Assembly: GCA_023091665.1 (NCBI GenBank)
Contig: JALJCQ010000013.1
Location: 620,001 to 684,000 of the forward strand
DNA from: Pythium myriotylum
Taxonomy: Eukaryota; Oomycota; Peronosporomycetes; Pythiales; Pythiaceae
DNA length: 64,000 nucleotides
Reading direction: 5' to 3'
How positions within the stretch are numbered: the first letter of the stretch is position 1; every line of letters begins with the position of its first letter. The notes under the pieces were generated by a model. The model worked only from the letters and a program-made list of their open reading frames with translations, had not been told where the DNA came from and ran no database searches. Positions 9,321 to 19,820 of this stretch are shown one piece after another. The translations under genes were made by a program, and so were the position numbers.

Positions 9321-10868
9321 ATGGTCCGCGTCTTCGTCTCTACCGCTGCCGCGCTCGCGGCCTCGCTCGGTCTCGCCTCGGCGGCCGTCGAGCAAGTCCA
9401 CCTCGGCATCTCCTCGGCCAGTGTCAACTGCGCCAACGGCATCGCCGTCTCCTTCGCCAGCTCGGTCGCCTCGGCCTACACCGTCACGGCGTCCAATGGC
9501 AAGACCACCAAGACGGCGCAGTCGACGTGGTCCTCCTACAGCATTGACGAGCCCGAGTACAACTACTCGTACACGTCCCCGCAGCTCCACACGGCGCTGC
9601 TCTGTGACTTGGACAGCAACACCAAGTACACGTACACGATCGGCAAGAACGAGTTCTCGGGCTCATTCGTGACGCCGCTGCGTGCTGGCCAGGACGATGT
9701 CGAGACCATCGTCGGTGTCGTCGGTGACCCGGGTGACACGACCAACTCGGAGCGAACGCTCGCGCAGTTCGCCAAGCCGTACAATGGCAAGAACATCCAG
9801 GCTATGATTATTGCGGGCGACTACTCCTACGCCAACGGCGAGCACAAGGAGTGGGATCTCTGGATGAACGAGCAGCAGAACCTCACGTCCGTGTACCCAA
9901 TGACGGGCATCAACGGCAACCACGAAGTTGTCGTGAACGCGGGCCATCTCAACGGCCGCGACAAGGACGTGACGCTTCGTGCCGAGAAGTACCTCGGATA
10001 CTTGGCTCGCGTGTACACGCCGATCTCGACGGCCAGTCGCGCGTCGCTGCGTACGTGGTACTCGCTCGACATTGGTCTCATCCACTTCGTCTTCATCGAC
10101 GACTACGTCGGCAACAACGGCACGGACGACAAGGTCGAAGGCACGGCACCATGGCTCGCCGAGCGTGAGGCCCAGCTCGCGTGGGTCAAGAGCGACCTCG
10201 CTGCTGTGGACCGTAAGGTCACGCCGTGGGTCATCGCGATCAAGCACAACCCGTACTACAACACGTGGAGCAACCACCAGTGCCAGTGCTCGTCGACGAT
10301 CTTTGAGATCGCGGATGCCGACGCTGACAAGTGCTGGAACGGCAAGTACTTCTCTGGCAACCCACACACGGAGCCGCACTGTGGTATTCAGGCCAAGTTC
10401 GAGGACGTGTACGCTCAATATGGTGTGAATGTTGTGATGTCCGGCCACGTGCACGGGTACGAGCGCACGGCCAAGATCTACAAGAACAAGGTGGACACTG
10501 CCAAGGGCACGTACTACGTGACGACGGGCGCTGGTGGCAACTACGAGGGCCACGCCGGTCCGCGTCTCGCGAGCAACCAGATTCCGAGCTGGTCGCTGGG
10601 TGCCAACAACGTGACGTACGGCGCCTCTCGTGTGATCGCGACGCGCAAGTCGCTGCAGGCGTTGTGGTTCGCGAACGACTTCTTGAACGATAAGGAGGCG
10701 GTGGCGACTGACGGCTTCACGATCTACGCGGATGGTAACGACGACCTGAGCTGGCCGCCGAGCAAGGGCTCGACGACGCCTGCTCCTACCACTCCGGCTC
10801 AGACCACGGCGAAGCCTTCGTCGGGCTCGCCGACGCCTGCGCCAGCCACGGATCGTCCAGCGTGTTAG
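9321..10868 (+). CDS. Purple acid phosphatase-like metallophosphoesterase 2
   Basis: A single exon encodes 515 aa, starting at the ATG of the shared signal peptide MVRVFVSTAAALAASLGLAS. All PAP motifs are present: GDPGD, GDYSY, GNHE, VIAIKH and GHVHGYER. Several Cys residues around CQCSSTIFEIADADADKC are shared with the paralog at 11445. The C-terminal Thr/Pro-rich tail is short and ends DRPAC. It is closest to the third copy; the two share long identical blocks, including the DKEAVATDGFTIYADGNDD region. Likely a secreted phosphate-scavenging or wall phosphatase; substrate unknown. Confidence 0.93.
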   Translation: MVRVFVSTAAALAASLGLASAAVEQVHLGISSASVNCANGIAVSFASSVASAYTVTASNGKTTKTAQSTWSSYSIDEPEYNYSYTSPQLHTALLCDLDSNTKYTYTIGKNEFSGSFVTPLRAGQDDVETIVGVVGDPGDTTNSERTLAQFAKPYNGKNIQAMIIAGDYSYANGEHKEWDLWMNEQQNLTSVYPMTGINGNHEVVVNAGHLNGRDKDVTLRAEKYLGYLARVYTPISTASRASLRTWYSLDIGLIHFVFIDDYVGNNGTDDKVEGTAPWLAEREAQLAWVKSDLAAVDRKVTPWVIAIKHNPYYNTWSNHQCQCSSTIFEIADADADKCWNGKYFSGNPHTEPHCGIQAKFEDVYAQYGVNVVMSGHVHGYERTAKIYKNKVDTAKGTYYVTTGAGGNYEGHAGPRLASNQIPSWSLGANNVTYGASRVIATRKSLQALWFANDFLNDKEAVATDGFTIYADGNDDLSWPPSKGSTTPAPTTPAQTTAKPSSGSPTPAPATDRPAC

Positions 10869-11444
10869 AGGGTGTTCGCATAGACCTTTAAGTGGGAAGA
10901 GATTGGTTTTGTTACTCTGTCGACACCGATTGAAAGGTCTTTTTCTCTACGCAACTATTGCGATGGCTTCCACTTAGTCCGCCTCCGACGTGGCGACGGG
11001 AGAAGGGGATTTGGGGACGGGAATCCCGCCTCCAAACTTTACCACCCCAACCAGAACGCCATCCTGTCACGTCACAGGACGGCGTTCTGGTTGGAGTGGG
11101 AAGATCAAGCCGACTCGTCTTGCGAGAAAGGCCGCCATCGAATGGACCAATTGAAGACGAGACAACACGACTAAACCAAGTGACCAGGCTGAACGACTTG
11201 ACGTTGCTCCCACGGAGGAGAAGAGATCCATCCTCCACACCAGAGAGCTTCCACTAAGAGCTCCTTACCGTGCTGCTATTATCTTACCGCATGTTCTTCG
11301 AAGCGTGTTGTATCGTCTCTGCCAGTCTGCACACCTATCAATTCATTCCACCTCACTGGGATAACGATCAAAAATGGAGCGACGCTGTTTGCGATTTAGC
11401 GAGATTCTACCTTAGATCTATCTCGCCATGACATGAAAGCACGC
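10869..11444. other. Convergent intergenic region
   Basis: This 576-bp gap lies between the stops of phosphatases 2 (+) and 3 (-). It contains a long imperfect inverted repeat (11042-11099) and no supported gene. Confidence 0.5.
11042..11099. repeat. Long imperfect hairpin (about 25-bp arms)
   Basis: The core arm ccaaccagaacgccatcctgt (11047-11067 region) is complementary, with one mismatch, to 11074-11094. Pairing continues outward with scattered mismatches to about 11099. The loop is only 6 nt (cacgtc). Confidence 0.85.
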
Positions 11445-13004
11445 TTAGCAAGCCGGACGACCCGTGGTCGGCGCAGGCGTCGAAGGACCCGAAGGCTTGG
11501 GCGTGGTCGGAGCCGGGGTCGTCGGAGCTGGAGTGGTAGGAGCCGGCGTCGTCGAGCCCTTGCTCGGCGGCCAGCTCAGGTCGTCGTTACCATCCGCGTA
11601 GATCGTGAAGCCGTCAGTCGCCACCGCCTCCTTATCGTTCAAGAAGTCGTTCGCGAACCACAACGCTTGCAGCGACTTGCGCGTCGCGATCACGCGCGAT
11701 GCGCCGTACGTAACGTTGTTCGAGCCGAGCGACCAGCTCGGGATCTTGTCACTCGACAGACGCGGACCGGCGTGGCCCTCGTAGTTGCCACCAGCACCCG
11801 TCGTCACGTAGTACGTGCCCTTGGCTGCGTCCACCTTGTTCTTGTAGATCTTGGCCGTGCGCTCGTACCCGTGCACGTGACCAGCCATGACGACGTTTAC
11901 ACCATATTGAGCGTACACGTCTTCAAGCTTAGCCTGGATACCACAGTGCGGCTCCGAGTGCGGGTTGCCAGAGAAGTACTTGCCGTTCCAGCACTTGTCA
12001 GCATCCGCGTCCGCGATCTCAAAGATCGTCGACGAGCACTGACACTGGTGGTTGCTCCACGTGTTGTAGTACGGGTTGTGCTTGATCGCGATGACCCACG
12101 GCGTGACCTTGCGGTCCACGGCCGTGAGGTCGCTCTTGACCCACGCGAGCTGGGCCTCACGCTCGGCGAGCCATGGTGCCGTGCCTTCAACCGTGGCATC
12201 CGTGCCGTTGTTGCCGACGTAGTCGTCGATGAAGACGAAGTGGATGAGACCAATGTCGAGCGAGAACCACGTGCGGAGAGCAGCGCGGTTGGCGGGCGTG
12301 ATCGGCGTGTAGATGTGCGAGAGGTAGCCCAGGTACTTCTCGGCACGAAGCGTCACGTCCTTGTCACGGCCGTTGAGATGGCCCGAGGACGTGATGGTCT
12401 CGTGGTTGCCGCCGATGCCCGTGATCGGGTAGACCGACGTGAGGTTCTGCTGCTCGTTCATCCAGACGTCCCACTCCTTGTGCTCGCCGTTGGCGTACGA
12501 GTAATCGCCGGCGATGAGCAGCGCCTGGATGTTCTTGCCGTTGTACGACTTGGCAAACTGCGAGAGCGTGGTCTCCGAGTTGGTCGTGTCACCCGGGTCA
12601 CCGACGACGCCGACGACAGTCTCAATGTCGTCCTGACCGGCGTGCGGCGGCGAGACGAACGAGCCCGAGAACTCGTTGTTGCCGATCGTGTACGTGTACT
12701 TGGTGTTGCCGTCGAGGTTGCACACGAGCGCGTTGTGGAGCTGCGGCGACGTGTACGAGTAGTTGTACTCGGGCTCGCTGACGCTGTAGGACGAGAACGT
12801 CGACTGCGCCGTCTTGGTGGTCTTGCCCGAGCTCACGGTGACCGTGGTCGCGGCCGCGACGTTGCTCGCGAACGAGACGACGATGCCGTTGGGGCAGTCG
12901 ACGGTGGCCGTGGCGAGACCGAGATGGACCTGCTCGACCGCCGCCGAGGCCAAGCCGAGCGACGCTGCGAGCGCAGCAGCAGCAGAGACGAAGACGCGAA
13001 CCAT
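11445..13004 (-). CDS. Purple acid phosphatase-like metallophosphoesterase 3
   Basis: A single exon encodes 519 aa. ATG 13004 begins the conserved signal peptide MVRVFVSAAAALAASLGLAS; an upstream in-frame extension to about 13085 has no matching sequence in the paralogs and is taken as 5' UTR. The family motifs GDPGD, GDYSY, GNHE, VIAIKH and GHVHGYER are intact. The tail has a TTPAPTTPAP-type repeat and ends GRPAC. The three phosphatases all end in RPAC, so this short C-terminal motif is conserved although the tail before it varies. The gene is convergent with phosphatase 2. Confidence 0.93.
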   Translation of the reverse strand: MVRVFVSAAAALAASLGLASAAVEQVHLGLATATVDCPNGIVVSFASNVAAATTVTVSSGKTTKTAQSTFSSYSVSEPEYNYSYTSPQLHNALVCNLDGNTKYTYTIGNNEFSGSFVSPPHAGQDDIETVVGVVGDPGDTTNSETTLSQFAKSYNGKNIQALLIAGDYSYANGEHKEWDVWMNEQQNLTSVYPITGIGGNHETITSSGHLNGRDKDVTLRAEKYLGYLSHIYTPITPANRAALRTWFSLDIGLIHFVFIDDYVGNNGTDATVEGTAPWLAEREAQLAWVKSDLTAVDRKVTPWVIAIKHNPYYNTWSNHQCQCSSTIFEIADADADKCWNGKYFSGNPHSEPHCGIQAKLEDVYAQYGVNVVMAGHVHGYERTAKIYKNKVDAAKGTYYVTTGAGGNYEGHAGPRLSSDKIPSWSLGSNNVTYGASRVIATRKSLQALWFANDFLNDKEAVATDGFTIYADGNDDLSWPPSKGSTTPAPTTPAPTTPAPTTPKPSGPSTPAPTTGRPAC

Positions 13005-14113
13005 GGTAGCGATGGTGGTGGTAGTAGTGGTTGGGTGGTGGTTGGGACTTGCTCGGACTCGTGCGGGGCCGGGGAAGTTGGACAATGAGCAAGCTCAGCG
13101 GGAAGCCTTCGGCGAGGCACCAACCACGGCGAGGCCTGGGCCCTGCATGTGTGGGCCGGGCGGATCGTCGAATCTTGGGCGATTGCAAGTAACGGCCGTG
13201 TCACTCCAGCTGGTGAGACCGTCCGTGACCGGTGACCGGCCCAAGACTCGCGACGCGTTGCGGCGGCGCGGGAATGGTGAGACCGGCCAGCGCGGCGATG
13301 GGCTTGCGACAGCACGTCAAGATGCGCGGCGCATGGGGAATGAACCTTCACGGGAGATTCACGAAGATGACGCAGCCGGGACAGGCTGTCACAGCCAGGA
13401 GGCGGAGCTGCACTCGCCTGTCATTGGGTTCCGAATTAGCCTCGCGGAAGGTGAGCCGGGGAAAAGCACTGCCTCACCGTTGGACGGTCTCAGTTAACAA
13501 GAGAGAGAGCTAGACTAATTGAAGCTAATAAGGGGTTGGACGAATCCCGGCGGTCTCATCCACGAAAAGAAAAGGTGTCTGGGAACATGGAAGGGATGGA
13601 AGATGCGGAGTGTGCGAGTGCGTGATGGCGAGACTGGGCAGAAGGAGACGGTCGCGACGCGGGAAGAAGATTCGTGCGTGGGGAAGAGCCCCCCAAGCGA
13701 GGCTAGTCGACGCGCGGGACGGCCGAACCGCGTGGTCCACACCATATTTGAGGCAATAGTGACATGTATCGTCATTCCAACGCGGTACTTCACGTGGTCC
13801 ACACACTCAATCATAGTGCCACTGTCACTTCGCTGAGTGTTCTGATTCTGTGTTTTCGTCCTGAACTATTTACATAACTAGCCCTCCTCGCCTTCTACCG
13901 GTGGGGGTCCTCTGTGTCGTTCGGTGGTCATCCATCCCGACGAGAGAAGACCCGCCGCGTCGCAGACGTCGCATGCGGGCGAGCGCGACACAGAGCGCTC
14001 GCGCCCCTCCCAGTCGCACTCTCGCTTCGTCGGCGCGCGCGAGCGTGGCTTTCCGAGCTCCGACGGCGCTCTGGTCCTCGAGCAATCCGCGTTTCAAGTC
14101 GCAGTCCTGAACC
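13005..14113. other. 1.1-kb divergent intergenic region
   Basis: This lies between phosphatase 3 (-) and the trehalose synthase (+), so it holds both promoters and 5' UTRs. The sequence cgtggtccacac occurs twice (about 13731-13742 and 13793-13804). Short ORFs here have no recognisable domain. Confidence 0.5.
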
Positions 14114-17100
14114 ATGCCGCTCACGAGCTTCGCGGCCGAGCCTGGCGGCGAGCGCGCGCCCCACGGGCTCACGATCTCGACCTCGCTCGCGGCCAGCAGC
14201 CACCACAGCGGCGGCGTCGTCGTGTCGCCGCGGAACGACTTTTTCGTCTCGCAACGCACGGCCGACTACGAACTCAGTCGCGTGGACTCGCTCTCGCTCG
14301 AAGAACAGGAGATCATGGCCAACATCCAGGAGCTCCAGGCGCAGCTCATGCAGCTGCGTGCCGAGGAAGAGTCGGACAGCGACGACGACGCGGCCGCGCA
14401 GCCCGCCGCGCCGCTCTCGTCGGCGTCGAGCCAGCTCATCATCGTCTCGAATAACTTGCCCGTGCTGCTTGAGCGTGTGCCGCAGACCGGCCGCTGGAAG
14501 GCCACAAAGACGACCGGCGGACTCGACAAGCTCATGTGTCTCACGGGCGTGCGCAACGACCTCAACTTCCTCTGGGTCGGATGGGTCGGCCAGCATATCC
14601 CCAAGCACGAGCACGAGTCGGTGCGTCGATTGCTGCTGCAGCATAATTGCTTGCCCGTGTTCATCTCGTCCGACGTGGCCACGCGCCACTCGGCGTTCTC
14701 GTCCGATGTGCTCTGGTCGCTCTTCCACTACGTCTCGGAGCCTGTCTCGCTCACAAACACGGTCCACTACCACACGGGCAAGCGCTTCAACAAGCAAGAC
14801 TGGCGAGCCTACGAGTCGGCCAACGAAAGCTTTGCCGACGCCATCGCCGAGATCTACAATGAAGGCGACTCGGTCTGGATCCACGACTACCACCTGATGC
14901 TACTGCCGTCGCTGCTGCGCCAGCGCCTGCCGCAGTGTCACATCGGCTGGTTCCTCCACACGCCGTTCCCCGCGAGCGATATCTACAGCCGACTGCCTGT
15001 GCGTGCTGAGCTGCTGCGCGGCGTGCTTCAGTCGGATCTCGTGGGTTTCCAGACATTTGACTACGAGCGTCACTTCGTCTCGACGTGCCAGCGTTTATTA
15101 GGCGTTGAGTGTTCGCACAAAGGCATTCGCGTGACTCAATCTACAGGCGGCACCGACCGTGACCACTTCACGTCGATCGGTGTCTTTCCGATCGGCATCA
15201 GCGTCGAGCCATTCGCACGGGCGGCCTCGAGTGTGCCAACACTGCACCGCGTGAACGACCTCCACCGCAAGTTCGGCACCAAGCGCATCATCCTCGGCGT
15301 TGATCGGCTTGACAACATTAAAGGCATCCCGAACAAATTGCTCGCGATGGAGCAGCTTCTCACTCGATTTCCCGAGTGGCAACACAACGTTGTGCTCATT
15401 CAGATCGGCATCTCGTCTCGCTCAGGAGTTGTCGATTCGTCCAGTAGCCACAGCTCAAGCTCTAGTTCGACTGTCAGCACTGGTGCAAACCAAGCAACTC
15501 AATCGTCTTCATCGACCACGGGCTCTGGAGATGGCGCCAATGCGAATGATCTGACCGACAGTCCGACTGGACCGACACCATCGCCTGGCCCGCAGTCGGC
15601 GTCGGGCTCGAGTGCGAAACAACAGGCCCAGTCTTTTTCCCACGACACGACTCACCAGCTTGAGATGAGCTCTCAAAGTTACCGCAACTTGCTCGCGCAC
15701 GTGAACCAGCTCGTTGGACGTATCAACGGCACATTCGGCACGCTGGACTACTCACCAATCCACTTCATTCACCAGCGCGTCATGCAGCATGAGGAGCTCT
15801 GCGCTCTGTACGATTTGGCCGATGTCTGCCTTGTGACATCGACTCGTGACGGTATGAACCTTGTATCCCATGAGTTTGTGGTCTGCCAGCAGCATTTCAT
15901 GAGACGCAAGGACGAGCGCAAGAAGGCAGCGCGTGCAGCTGCTCGAGCCGCGTATCAGCCCAATTCGATCCAACCGCTCACCTCAAAGCTCGACTCGTCG
16001 TCTGACATTGCCAAGTCACCGGCAGTGACGCAGCTTCAAGCTTCCGAAGGGGCGATGCTATCGCCGACTGCTCGTCGCTCTGTCCCGTCACCACAAATTT
16101 CTCCTACGAAGATTCTGACTGAGTGGGAAGGTGAAGAAGGTGGCCCAGGAGTGCTGATTGTGAGCGAGTTTGCTGGATGCTCGCAGTCGCTTAGTGGCGC
16201 GATTGTGACAAACCCCTGGAATACTGAAGATGTCGCATTGAGTATCCATCAAGCGCTGAGTATGTGTCGAGCCGAGCGCGAGATCCGTCAGCAAAAATTG
16301 TATCGTTACGTCAGCTCTAACACGGCGACGGCATGGAGTATGCAGTTTCTTAGCGACCTCGGCGACGCCGTGCTCCAGAATCGACGCGGATCAACGCAAC
16401 TTCCAAAACTCGATATGAAGCACATCGTTTCAGCTTACCGACGTTCGAAGAACCGAGTCATCATCTTGGACTACGATCGCACGCTCACACCCCAGCATGC
16501 ACTGTTACCTCTCGCAGCTGTAGGACCAAACTTCAAGAACCTGCTCGACACGTTGACCGCTGACGAGAGCAACACGGTATTTATTGTCAGCGCGCGAGAA
16601 CGTAAGTTCCTGGAGACGTGGCTCCAAGGCGTTCGGGTCGGTGTAGCTGCCGAGGATGGCTTTTTCTATCGCATGAACTTGAGTAATGATCGCGAGCAAT
16701 GGAAGACGATGAGCAAGTTCCAGTATGACGCAGCTGCACTCGCTGCGAGAAGTACCGACTCGGTCGGATTTGACACGCATTCGTCTGTGAGTAGCCACAA
16801 TAGCAGACGCAGCATGAGTCTCGGATCGGTCCCGACATTTTCCTCGACTGGAACTTCACACAGCCCGTACGGAAACTACTACTCGCCTGCTCCTGTCTCC
16901 AACCAGCTTTTCGCAAGTGCAAGCACGACAAGTGGTAGTGTAGATGCGTTATCGTTCGAGGAAGGAGATGATTCATCGTGGAAAGACTTGGTGCTTCCGA
17001 CTATGGTCAACTTCACGGAACGTACGCCGGGCAGCTATATCGAAGACAAGGAGAGCTCGCTGACCTGGCATTATGGAGACGCGGACGCCCATTTCGGAGG

Positions 17101-18118
17101 CTGGCAGGCGAAGGATCTCCAGATTGTGTTGGAACGCCAGCTCATCGGGTCGGCTCTGGAGGTGTATGCCGGTCGAAACTGGGTCAGTGTTGAGCACGAG
17201 GGCTGTACTAAGGCGAAGGTGCTCGAGGGAATCCTAAAGCATTTGTCACTGCCACAGCAAGTGAGGAAGAAAGGTCACCAGGAAGTGGATTTTGTCCTTT
17301 GCGTTTGCGATGACTGGACCGACGATCAAATGTTCCAGACCCTCAACACTCTTGTGACCGAGTCAAAGGAGCGCCATGAAAAGAAGAAACAGGCTGCTGC
17401 GGTGGCATTGGAGAAGCCTAAGCGAGCGACCAGCGCATCGGCAGCAATGCCGGCGCGTAGTGGCCATCGACTCTCTGTGAGCGGTGCCGCGTCGGCCTCT
17501 TCATCTTCTTCGGGGTCGTCGGGTCAGGCGAGTCGATCAAAGAGTGTCGGTACTCGTTCGCAAACAGGAACAAGATCGAACTCGACGAACTCAGCGACAG
17601 GCACCGGCACTCGGCGAAAGAGTGATAAGCCGTCTCGGCGACGCAAAACGCGAGATGGAACAGCTGGAAGCAAGCGAGGCGAGCTGGGTCGACTAGCTGA
17701 GGACGACGACTTGGAGCTCGCACGCGCCATGGCCATCGACGAAGATAACAAGGTCTCGTTCAGTCGTCTTCAGAAAGTACCTGTGCGCATGGCCGAGAAC
17801 GTTGCGATCTTCACGATTGTCGTCGGACAGGACGTGCAGCACAGTGCAGGGCGACACACCAACTCGTACGCCGTGGACACGCTGAGCGACGTGCGCAAGG
17901 TGCTCAAGGAGTTTGCCGATGCAAGTCGCCCGTCTCAGCCGCAACCCAAGAGCTCGGGAACGAGCGCCTCGCCGACTCTTCCCAGCAGTGGAGAGACTGC
18001 AGCAGCGACAAGTGGAGATGCTACACTCGGTGCAAGTGAGACTCGAGAGCAGCCTGTAGAAGCAGCAGCAACAACTCAAGAAGCGGACGAGAGCGGCTAC
18101 GAAGCCAGCAAGGAGTAA
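14114..18118 (+). CDS. Trehalose-6-phosphate synthase/phosphatase fusion
   Basis: A single exon encodes 1334 aa. The GT20 synthase domain begins near residue 112 (IIVSNNLPV, then TTGGLDKL) and includes HDYHL (257-261), FLHTPFPASDIY and the C-terminal RDGMNLVSHEF motif. It joins UDP-glucose and glucose-6-P into trehalose-6-P. The HAD phosphatase domain follows from DYDRTLTP (D786) to a CDDWTDDQMF motif and would remove the phosphate. Two Ser/Gln-rich insertions interrupt the synthase fold: about 435-515, between VLIQIGISSRSG and LLAHVNQLVGRINGTFG, and about 600-670, before GVLIVSEFAGCSQSL. Another lies in the phosphatase part (about 1090-1180). Whether both activities remain is unproven; many eukaryotic fusions keep only one. 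Confidence 0.93.
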   Translation: MPLTSFAAEPGGERAPHGLTISTSLAASSHHSGGVVVSPRNDFFVSQRTADYELSRVDSLSLEEQEIMANIQELQAQLMQLRAEEESDSDDDAAAQPAAPLSSASSQLIIVSNNLPVLLERVPQTGRWKATKTTGGLDKLMCLTGVRNDLNFLWVGWVGQHIPKHEHESVRRLLLQHNCLPVFISSDVATRHSAFSSDVLWSLFHYVSEPVSLTNTVHYHTGKRFNKQDWRAYESANESFADAIAEIYNEGDSVWIHDYHLMLLPSLLRQRLPQCHIGWFLHTPFPASDIYSRLPVRAELLRGVLQSDLVGFQTFDYERHFVSTCQRLLGVECSHKGIRVTQSTGGTDRDHFTSIGVFPIGISVEPFARAASSVPTLHRVNDLHRKFGTKRIILGVDRLDNIKGIPNKLLAMEQLLTRFPEWQHNVVLIQIGISSRSGVVDSSSSHSSSSSSTVSTGANQATQSSSSTTGSGDGANANDLTDSPTGPTPSPGPQSASGSSAKQQAQSFSHDTTHQLEMSSQSYRNLLAHVNQLVGRINGTFGTLDYSPIHFIHQRVMQHEELCALYDLADVCLVTSTRDGMNLVSHEFVVCQQHFMRRKDERKKAARAAARAAYQPNSIQPLTSKLDSSSDIAKSPAVTQLQASEGAMLSPTARRSVPSPQISPTKILTEWEGEEGGPGVLIVSEFAGCSQSLSGAIVTNPWNTEDVALSIHQALSMCRAEREIRQQKLYRYVSSNTATAWSMQFLSDLGDAVLQNRRGSTQLPKLDMKHIVSAYRRSKNRVIILDYDRTLTPQHALLPLAAVGPNFKNLLDTLTADESNTVFIVSARERKFLETWLQGVRVGVAAEDGFFYRMNLSNDREQWKTMSKFQYDAAALAARSTDSVGFDTHSSVSSHNSRRSMSLGSVPTFSSTGTSHSPYGNYYSPAPVSNQLFASASTTSGSVDALSFEEGDDSSWKDLVLPTMVNFTERTPGSYIEDKESSLTWHYGDADAHFGGWQAKDLQIVLERQLIGSALEVYAGRNWVSVEHEGCTKAKVLEGILKHLSLPQQVRKKGHQEVDFVLCVCDDWTDDQMFQTLNTLVTESKERHEKKKQAAAVALEKPKRATSASAAMPARSGHRLSVSGAASASSSSSGSSGQASRSKSVGTRSQTGTRSNSTNSATGTGTRRKSDKPSRRRKTRDGTAGSKRGELGRLAEDDDLELARAMAIDEDNKVSFSRLQKVPVRMAENVAIFTIVVGQDVQHSAGRHTNSYAVDTLSDVRKVLKEFADASRPSQPQPKSSGTSASPTLPSSGETAAATSGDATLGASETREQPVEAAATTQEADESGYEASKE

Positions 18119-18157
18119 TTGTCATAACCCAGTGGACGTTGATTTTGGACTCGCACT

Positions 18158-19675
18158 CTACAACAAATCGTAGAAGTAGTCGAGGCCTGCACGTACGTAG
18201 TTAACTTTATCAATTGACCAACTCGCAACTGCGACGTTAAAATGAGGAAAACTCACCTTGACCGAGTTCCCAGATCGCTGTGCCGGCGAGCCCGTGCTTT
18301 TCGAAGAGCTGCAGACGATCCTGAATGAACTGAAGGCATGGATAGTAGACGCTGCGCCGTGAACCGTCACCTGGAGACGTGTAGTGGTGGAAGCATTCCT
18401 ACGCAGAACGCAGTCAGCGTTGACGAATAATGTCGAGCGTTCTGCATCGGGTAACGTACGTGAGCAGTCGCATCCCATCGGATCTTGACGTCGCGATTCT
18501 CCTTGAGCTGGTCGATGTATGTACTTCCAACGATCGCATCTGCCACATTGAAATGGGTCAGCTATCCACTACTGCAGATGATGAAGATCACATACCGTTG
18601 TTGTCGTAGCCGTAAAACGGCAGCCCCATCAGCACCTTTGCGAGATCCTGTTCGCGGAAGCTCTCAAGCGTGTTGCGGATCCAGTCGTACGGAGCGTTCG
18701 GGCCTGGTGTCTGGTAGTCGTACGCATTCATCGTGTACCGATGCACAAACGGCTCCAGCTTGTCGAGCAGATCGTGGGTCAACGGGAGGCGGCCCTGGTT
18801 CGAGCTGCGAGTGATCACGAGCAGCAGCAGCTTATCCGCCTGCTTCATCGCCTCGCCCACTTGCAGCAGAAGATGGTCCACCGTGCCCTTTTGGATCGGA
18901 ATCTCGAACACGAACCCGTCAAAGTCCTCTTTCTTTGCGAGCGAGACCATCAGGTCGATGATCACTTCAACGTCTTCCGACGCGAGCTTGTTGCGTTCGT
19001 ACATAACCCGTGGCACGATCTTGGGGCCTTTCCCGTCGCTTCCTCTCACAGTCGCAATCCACTCGCGGTCAATGTCGTGCGTGCCCGTGAGAATGGGCTT
19101 CTTAGTGTGGCCTTCTTCACGGATCTGGAGCCACACGGGCGAGATGTAGGCAAACTTGGAGCGGAACTGCTTGGCGAGATCGTATCCGCGCGCGTTCCAC
19201 GGCGTCACGTAGCCCAGCACTTCGCCTGCGAATGTCTGGGTAGTGGCATCAGTCGCGACGCGATTATGCTCACGGATCACGTCCTTGACGCGGGGCTTGG
19301 TGGTCACGAGCCCTCTCTGGAGAACGCTCTTGACGAACGCTGGCGCCGCGCACTCTCCAGCGCCGGCATCGTCACACGAGAATTCGTTCTGCGAGTGCTT
19401 GGAAGGCTTGGCGAGCTGTCAGAAGCAACGTTGTGAGCGTCAACGGAGTTATAGGAACAGAGATACGAGGACGCGCGTCTCACCGTCGACGACATAAAGT
19501 CGAACTCGCCGTCGTCGTCCTCGTCGTCCTCGTCCTCGTCGTCGACCGCGACTTCGCGGTGTCGGTAGCCCTCGATCTGCTTCATCGCGTACGTGCAGAG
19601 AAGGGCCAGTAGAAGCGTCGTCGCAGCCAGCGTCGTCCATTTACGGCGCGGTCTCGCGGCGATCCGAGCCATCAT
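18158..19675 (-). CDS. CHID1: CHID1-like glycoside hydrolase family 18 protein
   Basis: There are five exons: 19675-19484, 19415-18596, 18539-18460, 18398-18257 and 18186-18158. Introns of 56-70 bp all have GT-AG ends and the phases join; the product is 420 aa. The N-terminus is cytosolic and basic, then a single TM anchor (about 13-33), an acidic stretch, and a lumenal domain. GLVTTKPRVKDVIREH, LGYVTPWNARGYDLAKQF, FAYISPVWLQI, the terminal IWELGQGLDYFYDLL and the region between closely follow animal CHID1 (chitinase domain-containing 1, SI-CLP). In this family the GH18 catalytic DxxDxDxE motif is degenerate; here the matching strand reads FDGFVFEI, so it is probably a sugar-binding rather than hydrolysing protein. 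Endomembrane location is inferred from the anchor. Confidence 0.92.
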
Positions 19676-19820
19676 GCCGTGATCCTCGCCAAGATACAAT
19701 GAAAGGCACTCTTGTGAGAATGTCACTATACTGTACTGTCGAAAATAGGTCGATTTTCGACATTCCTGACCTAAAGCAAGTAAGCGAGAGAGAAAAAAAT
19801 AATACACCGCCCTATTATAA

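Noticed and set aside
11433..13088. 551-codon plus-strand open frame
   Set aside because: Antisense shadow of phosphatase 3; Arg/Val-rich composition, no domain, and the sense frame has all PAP motifs.
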